DNA from: Vitreoscilla sp.
GTDB taxonomy: Bacteria; Pseudomonadota; Gammaproteobacteria; Burkholderiales; Burkholderiaceae
Direction of reading: 5' to 3'
DNA: 9,773 bases
Assembly (NCBI GenBank): GCA_014378125.1
Contig: JACMOG010000405.1
Location: forward strand, 1-9,773
In this document: piece by piece, positions 1 to 5,896 of the stretch
How the letters are laid out: each line of letters begins with the position of its first letter
How positions within the stretch are numbered: position 1 is the stretch's first letter
Position numbers and translations under genes: made by a program
Notes under the pieces: generated by a model
Told to the model about the DNA's origin: nothing
Database searches by the model: none
Seen by the model: the letters and a program-made list of their open reading frames with translations, nothing else

Positions 1-607
1 CCTCGCGCCGCGCCTTCATCACCGGGCAGACGGAGAACTTGGGGCACTCGCTGCCCAGGCAGTTCTCGCGCGTGGAGGTGACCAGCGGGATCACCTCGGA
101 GCGCTCGTCGAGGCCCTCGAGCTCGCTGAGGTCGCCCGACACCGTGGACTGCGCCCAGGTCTCGATGCGCGACAGCGCGCGGATGGCCAGGCGATCGGCG
201 AACGTGGCCTCGGTGCGCGCGCGCTCCATGCGATACGGGCACAGGTAGCTGGCGCGGCCCTTGAGCAGCGCGGTGGTGACCGGGATGCCCAGCGCCTCGG
301 TGAGGCGCGGCAGGTCGCGGTAGAAGAGCTGGTCCTGCAGGTTCTTGGTGGCCGTGCTCACCAGCGTGCGGCGCCCGGCCAGCAGCACCGGCACGAGGTA
401 GGCGAAGGTCTTGCCCACGCCGGTGCCGGCCTCCACCACCAGCGTGCCGCGATCCTCGATGGCCTGTGCCACCGCGGCCGCCATGGCCAGCTGCCCGCCG
501 CGTTCCAGGTACGCGTCGTCCTCGCGCGCCAGCGGGCCTTCGGCCGACAACGCGCGCAGCACCGCCTGCACCAGCGCGGGTGCCTGGACCAGGTCGGTTT
601 TGCTCAC
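1..607 (-). CDS. yoaA: YoaA/DinG-family ATP-dependent DNA helicase, N-terminal part (runs off left edge)
   Basis: This is an XPD-like superfamily 2 helicase with an iron-sulfur cluster, a family that unwinds DNA 5'-3' during repair and replication stress. About 202 N-terminal codons are visible; the rest lies beyond the left edge. Seen: a Q-like motif around Q39, Walker A EAGTGVGKT at residues 59-67, and the segment LKGRASYLCPYR. Four cysteines at C123, C183, C188 and C194 (the last three in NCLGSECPKFSVCP) have the spacing of the family's 4Fe-4S ligands. The stretch LVTSTRENCLGSECP resembles E. coli YoaA as I recall it, more than DinG. The start is a GTG that overlaps the stop of the upstream YdcH-like gene in the arrangement GTGA, which suggests translational coupling. 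The DEAH box and the C-terminal helicase domain are outside the window, so intactness cannot be judged. Confidence 0.9.
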   Translation of the reverse strand, partial: MSKTDLVQAPALVQAVLRALSAEGPLAREDDAYLERGGQLAMAAAVAQAIEDRGTLVVEAGTGVGKTFAYLVPVLLAGRRTLVSTATKNLQDQLFYRDLPRLTEALGIPVTTALLKGRASYLCPYRMERARTEATFADRLAIRALSRIETWAQSTVSGDLSELEGLDERSEVIPLVTSTRENCLGSECPKFSVCPVMKARRE

Positions 608-807
608 GCTTTTTCCGGGGGAGAGAGTTCGGCTTCGAGCTGCGAGATCTGGTCGCGCAGGAGGAGACGGCGCTTCTTGAGGCGCTGCAGCGCCAGTTCG
701 TCGAGCGACGGCTGCGCGCCGGCCACGTCGATCAGCTGGTCGAGGTCGGCGTGAGCCATTCGGAGCTCGATCAAGTGACGTTGTGGGGAATGCAGGGATT
801 CATTCAT
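604..807 (-). CDS. YdcH-like DUF465 small coiled-coil protein
   Basis: A small, highly charged, probably helical cytosolic protein of 67 aa. The C-terminal half (LKKRRLLLRDQISQLEAEL) has the LKK-x-K/R-L-x-L-K/R-D-x-I pattern of the DUF465/YdcH family. Family members are usually about 65-75 aa and their molecular role is not established. I chose the ATG at 807 because it gives the family length. An upstream in-frame TTG at 831 would add eight residues that do not look like the family. No good Shine-Dalgarno is seen before either start. The stop TGA overlaps the GTG start of the helicase downstream by 4 bases, so the two are probably one transcript. The gene diverges from the phosphatase gene across a 45-bp gap. 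Confidence 0.8.
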   Translation of the reverse strand: MNESLHSPQRHLIELRMAHADLDQLIDVAGAQPSLDELALQRLKKRRLLLRDQISQLEAELSPPEKA

Positions 808-852
808 GGCCGAAGCCGGTGACAGGCGCAATCACAGTTTATATTGGCGGAC
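808..852. promoter_or_regulatory. Short divergent promoter region with shared AT-rich core
   Basis: This 45-bp gap separates the divergent ydcH-like and phosphatase genes. It has a conspicuous AT-rich core at 838-845 in otherwise GC-rich sequence. On the plus strand TATATT (840-845) resembles a -10 box, and GTGACA (819-824) matches five of six bases of a -35 box. Their spacing is 15 bp, shorter than ideal. On the minus strand the same core reads TATAAA (843-838), also near the -10 consensus, but no convincing -35 accompanies it. From the plus-strand -10, transcription would begin within a base or two of the phosphatase ATG. Promoter activity is inferred from motifs only. Confidence 0.4.
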
Positions 853-1620
853 ATGAACACGACCATGCAAGGATTCCGCATTTCGGCCTCGACGGGCCTG
901 CACAAGGGCGATCGCGCCTATCAGCAGGACCAGATCGAGCTGCTGGTGCATCCGCGTATACCCGGATGCGCGCTGGGTCTGGTGGCCGACGGCATGGGCG
1001 GCAAGAGTGGCGGCCGCACCGCGGCCGACCAGGTGGTGATGACCGCTCGCCAGGTGTTCGAGCGCTTCTCTCCCGCCCGCGACGACCCCACCAAGATGCT
1101 CACCGACCTGATCGTCGAGTCGCACCTGATGATCAAGCTCACGGCCATCACCGCCGAGGAAGAACCGCACAGCACGCTGGCCGCGTTCCTGGTGATGCCC
1201 AGCCGCCAGGCCTACACGGTGCACGCCGGCGATTCGCGCATCTACCATTTCCGCGGCGCCGAGCTGGTTCGCCGCACCAAGGATCACTCGTACGTGCAGC
1301 GCCTCATCGACGAGGGCCGACTCACCGAGGAGAAGGCCAACACCCACCCGCAGTCCAACCTGCTCACGGGCTGCCTCGGCACCCAGCAGGATCCGCCGGT
1401 GGAGCTGAACCACATCGACTACCTCGAGATAGGCGACTCGCTGATGGCCTGCAGCGACGGCCTGTGGCACTACCTCACCGCCCGCGAGATCGGCGCCATC
1501 ATCAACGCGCTGTCGCCGCGCGAGGCCACCGAAATGTTGATCAGCAAGGCGCGCCAGCGCGCCCGGGGATCGGGTGACAACCTGTCGCTGGTGCTGGTGC
1601 GGGTCGAGGCCATCACCTGA
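853..1620 (+). CDS. PP2C-type serine/threonine protein phosphatase
   Basis: A compact cytosolic PPM/PP2C-fold phosphatase (255 aa) that would remove phosphate from Ser/Thr residues using a two-metal (Mn/Mg) centre. Bacterial relatives such as Stp/PrpC counteract Hanks-type kinases; no kinase is in this window. The metal and phosphate motifs are all visible in order: the acidic residue of QQDQ (D26), DGMGG (D46-G50), HAGDSRIY (D127), CSDG (D202) and GDN (D242, N243). This indicates an active enzyme rather than a pseudophosphatase. There is no signal peptide, membrane segment or extra sensor domain. I used the ATG at 853. A TTG at 844 and an ATG at 865 are alternatives, and none has a strong ribosome-binding site. 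The gene converges on the TonB-dependent receptor, from which a hairpin separates it. Confidence 0.9.
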   Translation: MNTTMQGFRISASTGLHKGDRAYQQDQIELLVHPRIPGCALGLVADGMGGKSGGRTAADQVVMTARQVFERFSPARDDPTKMLTDLIVESHLMIKLTAITAEEEPHSTLAAFLVMPSRQAYTVHAGDSRIYHFRGAELVRRTKDHSYVQRLIDEGRLTEEKANTHPQSNLLTGCLGTQQDPPVELNHIDYLEIGDSLMACSDGLWHYLTAREIGAIINALSPREATEMLISKARQRARGSGDNLSLVLVRVEAIT

Positions 1621-1622
1621 AC

Positions 1623-1654
1623 ATGACAACGACGCCCTCGGCGCCGTTTGTCAT
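1623..1654. terminator. Convergent-gene hairpin, possible bidirectional terminator
   Basis: The 45 bases between the phosphatase stop and the receptor stop contain an inverted repeat. ATGACAA (1623-1629) pairs perfectly with TTGTCAT (1648-1654). The stem continues inward as CG and CGCC/GGCG, with one mismatch and one bulged T, to a 3-base loop, giving about 13 base pairs. TTTGTCATT follows on the plus strand and is only mildly T-rich. Its position between two convergent stops favours a transcription-end role in both directions, but no long T tract is present. Confidence 0.45.
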
Positions 1655-1665
1655 TGCCGGGACGC

Positions 1666-3768
1666 TCAGAGCTTGAAGTTGAGGCTCATGCGCAACGCCC
1701 GCGGCTCGCCCGGATGCACCGTCACGCCGTCCGGCACCACCATCTGCCCTGGCGCGATGCGGTAGTCCTGCTCGTAGGCGATGTCGTAGAACTTGCGGTC
1801 GAACAGGTTGAGCACGTCCACCTGCAGGCTGACACGTGGGGTGAGCACGCGCGTGAGCTGCAAGTTGCTCGAGACCGCCGAGGGCGCGCGCAGCGAATTG
1901 TCCTGAGACAGCGGATAGCTGCCGATGAAGCGCGTGACGAGGCCGCCCGACCACGGCCCCTCGTGCACGGTCACCCCCAGCAGGCCGACACGGCCCACCG
2001 CATTGCCGATGGCGTTGCCCGGCTCGCCGTTGGCGTTCGCGTCGGCGTAGCGCGCGTGCGTCCAGGCCATGTCGGCGTCCACCAGCAGCCAGCTTCCCAA
2101 CACCAGGTGGTTGTTCAGCTCGATGCCACGCCGCTTGCTCGCGCCGTTGGGCTCGGTCCCGCCCTCGTCGGCGGTGTAGACCAGCTCGGAGTCGCTGTCC
2201 AGGCGCCACAGTGCCAGCGAGGTCTGCAGTCCCGGCACGACCTCCGTACGCAGGCCCAGCTCCGCACCCTTGCTCGCCACCAGCGCGGGCACCGGGTCGA
2301 CGCTGCCGCGCGAGCCGACCACGCCGCGCGCGTCGTTGCTGTGGAAGCCGCGGCCGTAGTTGGCGAAGAACTCGGTCCGGGCCCACGGGCCCAGCACCAG
2401 CGAGAACTTGGGCGACAGCCGGGTACCGGAGGCATGGCCCTGCGACCCGGCCAGGCGATCGTCGACGTCCATCAGCGCGCGGTCCGCGCGCACGCCCGCC
2501 AGCGAGCGCAGCCACGGCAGCCACGCCGTGGTGTTCTGCAGGTACGCGCCCAGCAGGGTCTCGCTCACGTGATCATCGCGGGTGGTGCCCAGTGGCACGC
2601 GCGCCTCGGTGTGCAGCAGGCCCACGTCGATGTGGTCGTGCCGAACCTGCAGGCCCGCCTCGGTGGTGGAGTCGTTGCCGAACACCGCGTGCTGCCAGCC
2701 GTGCACCACCTGGCCGCCGGCCATGTTGCGCGATTCGGCCTGCTCGAACTGGTCGCCGTGCTGCTGGTCGACCTCGAAGTAGGTGAAGTCGGACCACAGC
2801 TTGAGCTTGTAGTGCTGCGCGTACGCGGCGATCGTCGTGTAGCCGTGCTCGTCGTGCGAATGCCATTCGCCCGTGACGGCCGCGCGCGTGCTGTTGCCGC
2901 CGTCGGTGGGATCGACCGCCGAATAGCGTCCCAGCGTGCCGTCCTCGATGGCCGACAGCGGCACCTGGTCGGTGGACGTCCAGTGGTTGGTGTAGTCCAT
3001 CGCGGTCACCGACCAGCCCCGCAACGCGTCGCCGTCGCTCACCTTGAGCAGGCCGTTGTACTTGCGGACGCCTTCGGGCGTCGTCCAGGGCCCGTCGTCG
3101 CGCTGCACCTCGAGCGCGCCGAGCACGCGCGGGCCGGCGCCGCCGCCGCCGCTACCGTTGAACGTGGACAGCGGCGTCGAGCCCGCCAGCACCAGGCGCC
3201 GGTAGCCGTCACTGCCCGCCGCGAGGTCGAGGATGCCGTGATCCAGGTCGTCGCGGTACTTGATGCGCGCGGAGCCGGCCGACGCGAAGTCGCCGTCCTG
3301 CGCGAAGTACGGCCCCTTGCGGTAGTCGATCTTCTCCACCAGCTCGGGGATCAGGAAGTTCAGGTCGGTGTAGCCCTGGCCATGCGCGTTGGTGGGCATG
3401 TTCACGGGCAGGCCGTCCACCCAGGTGGCGAAGTCGGTGCCGTGGTCGAGGTTGTAGCCGCGCAGGAAGTACTGGTTGGCCTTGCCGTCGCCCGGGTGCT
3501 GGGTGACCACCAGGCCCGGGATCGTCTCCAGCACCTCGCCGGGGCGCAGCAGCGGCAGGTCGGCCAGGCGCTCGCCGCGCACCGTGCCCTGCGACGCCGC
3601 GTCGGAGGTGCCGACGCCGTTGTCGTAGTGGCCGGCGATCTCCACCTGCTGGGCACCCGCGACGGCCTGGGAGGCGGCTCTTGCGGGCGCGGGAGCCTGC
3701 GCGTGCGCAAAGGCGGCGCCCAGGCCCAGCAGTGACGCAATCAGTGTGTTCGGGTGATGGGCAGGCAT
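1666..3768 (-). CDS. TonB-dependent outer-membrane receptor, probably for a nickel complex
   Basis: An outer-membrane gated channel (700 aa precursor) that imports a ligand using energy from TonB-ExbB-ExbD. The plug domain spans about residues 40-165. It has the conserved stretches LPLLRPGEVLETIPGLVVTQH, QYFLRGYNLDHGTDF, WVDGLPVN and LIPELVEKIDYRKGPYF. A long beta-barrel follows and ends in LRMSLNFKL, so the final residue is Leu rather than the usual Phe. I chose the ATG at 3768 because GGAG lies at normal distance upstream and the next about 23 residues form a signal peptide ending in AHA. A longer TTG start at 3819 would fall inside the proposed operator. The nickel assignment is inference from context: nikR lies directly upstream, a NiCoT permease is nearby, and a NikR-like site lies upstream of this gene. 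His-rich loop segments such as HSHDEHG are compatible with it but not proof. Another metal chelate remains possible. Confidence 0.88.
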   Translation of the reverse strand: MPAHHPNTLIASLLGLGAAFAHAQAPAPARAASQAVAGAQQVEIAGHYDNGVGTSDAASQGTVRGERLADLPLLRPGEVLETIPGLVVTQHPGDGKANQYFLRGYNLDHGTDFATWVDGLPVNMPTNAHGQGYTDLNFLIPELVEKIDYRKGPYFAQDGDFASAGSARIKYRDDLDHGILDLAAGSDGYRRLVLAGSTPLSTFNGSGGGGAGPRVLGALEVQRDDGPWTTPEGVRKYNGLLKVSDGDALRGWSVTAMDYTNHWTSTDQVPLSAIEDGTLGRYSAVDPTDGGNSTRAAVTGEWHSHDEHGYTTIAAYAQHYKLKLWSDFTYFEVDQQHGDQFEQAESRNMAGGQVVHGWQHAVFGNDSTTEAGLQVRHDHIDVGLLHTEARVPLGTTRDDHVSETLLGAYLQNTTAWLPWLRSLAGVRADRALMDVDDRLAGSQGHASGTRLSPKFSLVLGPWARTEFFANYGRGFHSNDARGVVGSRGSVDPVPALVASKGAELGLRTEVVPGLQTSLALWRLDSDSELVYTADEGGTEPNGASKRRGIELNNHLVLGSWLLVDADMAWTHARYADANANGEPGNAIGNAVGRVGLLGVTVHEGPWSGGLVTRFIGSYPLSQDNSLRAPSAVSSNLQLTRVLTPRVSLQVDVLNLFDRKFYDIAYEQDYRIAPGQMVVPDGVTVHPGEPRALRMSLNFKL

Positions 3769-3802
3769 GCATTCTCCGTCGAGTCCTGGTTGTCGCAGTC
3801 GT

Positions 3803-3829
3803 GTAAGAAGACTTTCCAAATCATCCTAC
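3803..3829. promoter_or_regulatory. Candidate NikR operator upstream of the receptor
   Basis: This is an inverted repeat GTAAGA-N15-TCCTAC, 35 bp upstream of the receptor start. Read on the receptor's strand it begins GTAGGATGA. Its outer half-sites and 15-bp spacing match the second site at 4514-4540. E. coli NikR is known to bind GTATGA-N16-TCATAC, which has very similar half-sites. TAGGAT within the upstream arm could serve as a weak -10 box for the receptor, so binding would block the promoter. The function is inferred from the repeat and its context. Confidence 0.6.
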
Positions 3830-3835
3830 CCGATG

Positions 3836-3872
3836 GCAGCCCACTGGCTGCAAACAGGTATACGCAGCCTGT
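3836..3872 (-). terminator. Tandem small hairpins after nikR, weak terminator candidate
   Basis: Two short stem-loops lie between the nikR stop and the receptor operator. In the minus-strand direction the first is ACAGG/CCTGT (3872-3854, 9-base loop), followed by TTTGC. The second is GCAGCC/GGCTGC (3851-3836, 4-base loop). They could end or attenuate nikR transcription before the receptor promoter. The stems are short and there is no long T tract, so this is a weak call. Confidence 0.2.
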
Positions 3873-3902
3873 CACGGAACGGATGCAGCAGGAGTCGAAG
3901 AC

Positions 3903-4394
3903 TCAGTGCGACGGCTTCACGTGGAAATGCGGCGCCTCGGCCGAGGCCTTTGCCTTCTTGCCTCGGGACTTGCCGTGGCTGTGCGGCGCATGCAGTTCGA
4001 CACTGATCAGGTTGAGCTTGCCGTGATGCACGCCGCGCTCGGCCGTGATGGTGTCGGCCAGCTTCTGCACGCCGACCGTCGGGCCACGCAGGATCACGGT
4101 CTCCAGACAGTGATCGTGGTCAAGATGCGCGTGCATGGCCGAGATGGTGAGGTCGTGGTGCGCATGCTGGATCTCCGCCAGCCGTTCCGTGAGTTCCCGC
4201 TCGTGGTGGTTGTAGACGTAGGAAAGGCAGGCCACGCAATGCAGCGACTCTTCCTTGGCGAGCAAGTTGCGTCCAAGCTCGGCTCGCAGCAGGTCGCGAA
4301 CGGCCTCCGACCGGTTCGAGTAGCCACGCTCGGCGATCCAATGGTCGAAGTCCTGGGCGAGCTTGTCTTCCAGCGAGATCGTGAAGCGTTCCAT
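3903..4394 (-). CDS. nikR: Nickel-responsive transcriptional repressor NikR with His-rich C-terminal tail
   Basis: NikR is a tetrameric repressor that binds DNA when loaded with Ni2+ and shuts off nickel uptake. Residues 1-45 form the ribbon-helix-helix domain. MERFTISLEDKL keeps the R3 and T5 DNA-contact residues of E. coli NikR, and SNRSEAVRDLLRAEL forms the helices. Residues 53-134 form the ACT-like nickel domain. By alignment with E. coli NikR (H76, H87, H89, C95), the square-planar nickel ligands are H77, H88, H90 and C96. The protein is 163 aa, against about 133 for E. coli NikR. The extra about 29 residues (135-163) contain six histidines and a Lys-rich linker. The ATG at 4394 was chosen because the protein then begins exactly like NikR. 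No Shine-Dalgarno is visible. It lies between the receptor and the divergent permease, a classic local-regulator position. Confidence 0.95.
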   Translation of the reverse strand: MERFTISLEDKLAQDFDHWIAERGYSNRSEAVRDLLRAELGRNLLAKEESLHCVACLSYVYNHHERELTERLAEIQHAHHDLTISAMHAHLDHDHCLETVILRGPTVGVQKLADTITAERGVHHGKLNLISVELHAPHSHGKSRGKKAKASAEAPHFHVKPSH

Positions 4395-4513
4395 GGCGTG
4401 GGGGTGAGGCGAGAGGAGGTCGCGGCAGCGTAACAGACCGCCCCGGGAATGCGGGCCCTGCGCGCCCGACGCGAAAGTGCCCGACCAATGCGTCGCAGTG
4501 ACCACCCAAGTCC

Positions 4514-4540
4514 GTAAGATAAGTCTATAGTTTCTCTTAC
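4514..4540. promoter_or_regulatory. Candidate NikR operator overlapping the permease promoter
   Basis: This is an inverted repeat GTAAGA-N15-TCTTAC. The six-base arms are perfect, and pairing extends to GTAAGA-T-AA against TT-C-TCTTAC. It ends 3 bases before the permease ATG. Two -10-like hexamers lie inside it, TAAGAT (4515-4520) and TATAGT (4526-4531), so bound NikR would directly occlude the promoter. Half-sites and spacing match the site at 3803-3829. It may also affect nikR, whose start is 120 bp away on the other strand, but no clear nikR promoter was found in 4395-4513. Confidence 0.65.
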
Positions 4541-4543
4541 GCC

Positions 4544-5368
4544 ATGATGCCTGTCGCCACCCTTCCGGAATTGCTGAGCCTGGCTGCCGTTGCCTTCGTG
4601 CTGGGCATGCGTCATGGCGTGGATGCCGACCACCTGGCCGCCATCGACGCGCTGACTCGCTGCAACACCGACGCGCGTCCCGCCACCGCGCGCCGGACGG
4701 GCCTTTGGTTCTCGCTGGGGCACGGCGCCATCGTCGTCGCCTTCGCGCTCCTGGTCGCGCTGAGCGCGCGGACCTGGGTGGTGCCCGACTGGCTGACGCC
4801 CTTGGGCGCCTGGTGCTCCATCGCAATGCTGACCTTGCTCGGCGCATTGAACCTGATGGCGTGGCATCGGACTTCCCCGCATGCCGCCGTCACGCTCGCC
4901 GGGTGGCGCAGTCGCCTTTTCAGTCGCGCCTTGCGGGCCTGCGGGCCAGCGGGGGTCGCGGGCGTGGGGGCGCTCTTCGCGCTGTCGTTCGACACGCTGA
5001 GCCAGGCGGCCCTGATGGCCGTGTCGGGCGCGGCGCATCGCAGCCTTGCGGCGGTGGCCGGCCTGGCCTGCGCCTTCGCACTCGGCATGATCCTGGTCGA
5101 CGGCCTGAACGGATGGTGGGTCGCGCGTCTCATCCAGAACCCGGGCCAGGACGCGGCGCGCGCTTCGCGCGTGATGTGCGTGGCCGTGAGCGGCATCAGC
5201 CTGGGCACCGCCGCGCTCGGCGCGGCGGCGCAGCTGTCTTCTGGCGTGGCGGTGTGGGCCGGAGCGCATTCGGGGCTCGTGGCGTCGGCGATCCTGGCGA
5301 TCGCCGCAGCGAGCTTCCTGGCGGGGCTGGCGCTGGCGCGGCGCGTGCCGCCGCTGACGATCGCCTGA
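4544..5368 (+). CDS. NiCoT-family nickel/cobalt permease (HoxN/NixA type)
   Basis: An inner-membrane secondary transporter for Ni2+ and possibly Co2+ (274 aa, largely hydrophobic). Variants of all four NiCoT signatures are visible in order. RHGVDADH (23-30) holds the metal-selecting His/Asp cluster. SLGHGAIVV (57-65) follows, then LSFDT with D150, then GMILVDGLNG (181-190). Classical HoxN-type proteins are about 330-370 aa, so this is a short member. The second of two consecutive ATGs, at 4547, could equally be the start. No ribosome-binding site is present, and a NikR-like operator ends 3 bases upstream, so the transcript must have a very short leader. Its position opposite nikR strongly supports nickel as the main substrate. 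An in-frame unknown gene follows immediately. Confidence 0.88.
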   Translation: MMPVATLPELLSLAAVAFVLGMRHGVDADHLAAIDALTRCNTDARPATARRTGLWFSLGHGAIVVAFALLVALSARTWVVPDWLTPLGAWCSIAMLTLLGALNLMAWHRTSPHAAVTLAGWRSRLFSRALRACGPAGVAGVGALFALSFDTLSQAALMAVSGAAHRSLAAVAGLACAFALGMILVDGLNGWWVARLIQNPGQDAARASRVMCVAVSGISLGTAALGAAAQLSSGVAVWAGAHSGLVASAILAIAAASFLAGLALARRVPPLTIA

Positions 5369-5451
5369 CCCGTCATCGCGGCGCGCACGGCACGGGGCCA
5401 CTCTGGAATCCGGCCCGTGACGCCGCCCTCCTCACCCTCGGTGCCGAGGCC

Positions 5452-5814
5452 TTGCGCCACTGGGTCGGCGCGGCGGTTCGCCAGCAGATGGATCGACCGG
5501 AACTGGCGCGGTTGCTGGACATCGAGGAGACGCGCCCAGGGGCCCGGCAAGAGGTCGACGGTGTCAGCGGCTTCAGGGACGTGGTGCGCGCCATCCTCGT
5601 ACGCACCGACCTGCCGCCGCTGACCGATCCGGGGGCAGCCGTCGACGACCTGTTGGCGCTCGTGCAAGCGCTGGTGGACGGGGCAGGCGCGCGCGGCGAG
5701 CGCGATGCGGCGGGGCTCGAACGGCGCGTCATGGGCGCGGTGCGCGGCTACCTGCAGGCCGACGCCGACGCGCCCGTCGTGCCGACGAATGTGAGCCCGG
5801 ACGCGTCGACCTGA
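5452..5814 (+). CDS. Unrecognised small protein downstream of the nickel permease; start uncertain
   Basis: I do not recognise this protein. It is soluble-looking, acidic and rich in Ala, Arg and Asp (about 120 aa from this start). It includes ELARLLDIEETRPG, GFRDVVRAILVRTDLPPLTD and VDDLLALVQALVDGAGARGERD. It has no signal peptide, no membrane segment and no metal-binding cluster. Protein-like sequence with high G/C at third positions (PLWNPARDAALLTLGAEALRHWV) continues upstream of this start towards 5365, where a CTG overlaps the permease stop. No ATG or GTG occurs in frame there. The TTG at 5452 is the most upstream conventional start after the permease stop; an ATG at 5488 would give a shorter form. 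Close spacing suggests co-transcription with the permease, so a nickel-related or accessory role is possible but unproven. Confidence 0.55.
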   Translation: MRHWVGAAVRQQMDRPELARLLDIEETRPGARQEVDGVSGFRDVVRAILVRTDLPPLTDPGAAVDDLLALVQALVDGAGARGERDAAGLERRVMGAVRGYLQADADAPVVPTNVSPDAST

Positions 5815-5854
5815 ATCCCGGCGGCGGAGACTCCCAGGGGCGGGCGGGCAACTT

Positions 5855-5890
5855 CGGTCTCACCCTTTTCTCTTCGCTCACAAGAGACCG
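5855..5890. repeat. Inverted repeat in the leader of the VOC gene
   Basis: CGGTCTC (5855-5861) and GAGACCG (5884-5890) form a perfect 7-bp inverted repeat with a pyrimidine-rich 22-base spacer. It ends 6 bases before the ATG at 5897. It could be a regulator-binding palindrome or an mRNA stem affecting translation initiation. Nothing in the sequence decides between these. Confidence 0.3.
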
Positions 5891-5896
5891 CGTCCC

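Noticed and set aside
1648..3735. A 695-codon open frame on the plus strand antisense to the TonB-dependent receptor
   Set aside because: It is rich in Arg, Val, Ala, Gln and His with no recognisable domain. It mirrors a receptor with clear plug-domain motifs, a signal peptide and a ribosome-binding site. Long antisense frames are expected at this GC content.
4395..4847. A long upstream extension of NikR to about 314 aa
   Set aside because: The extension overlaps the divergent permease and the operator and is Arg/Ala-rich. The ATG at 4394 gives the exact NikR N-terminus.
4094..5401. Long minus-strand frames opposite the nickel permease (435 and 351 codons)
   Set aside because: Their compositions are low-complexity Arg/Ala/Pro/Gly, they have no domain, and they overlap a permease with all four NiCoT signatures.
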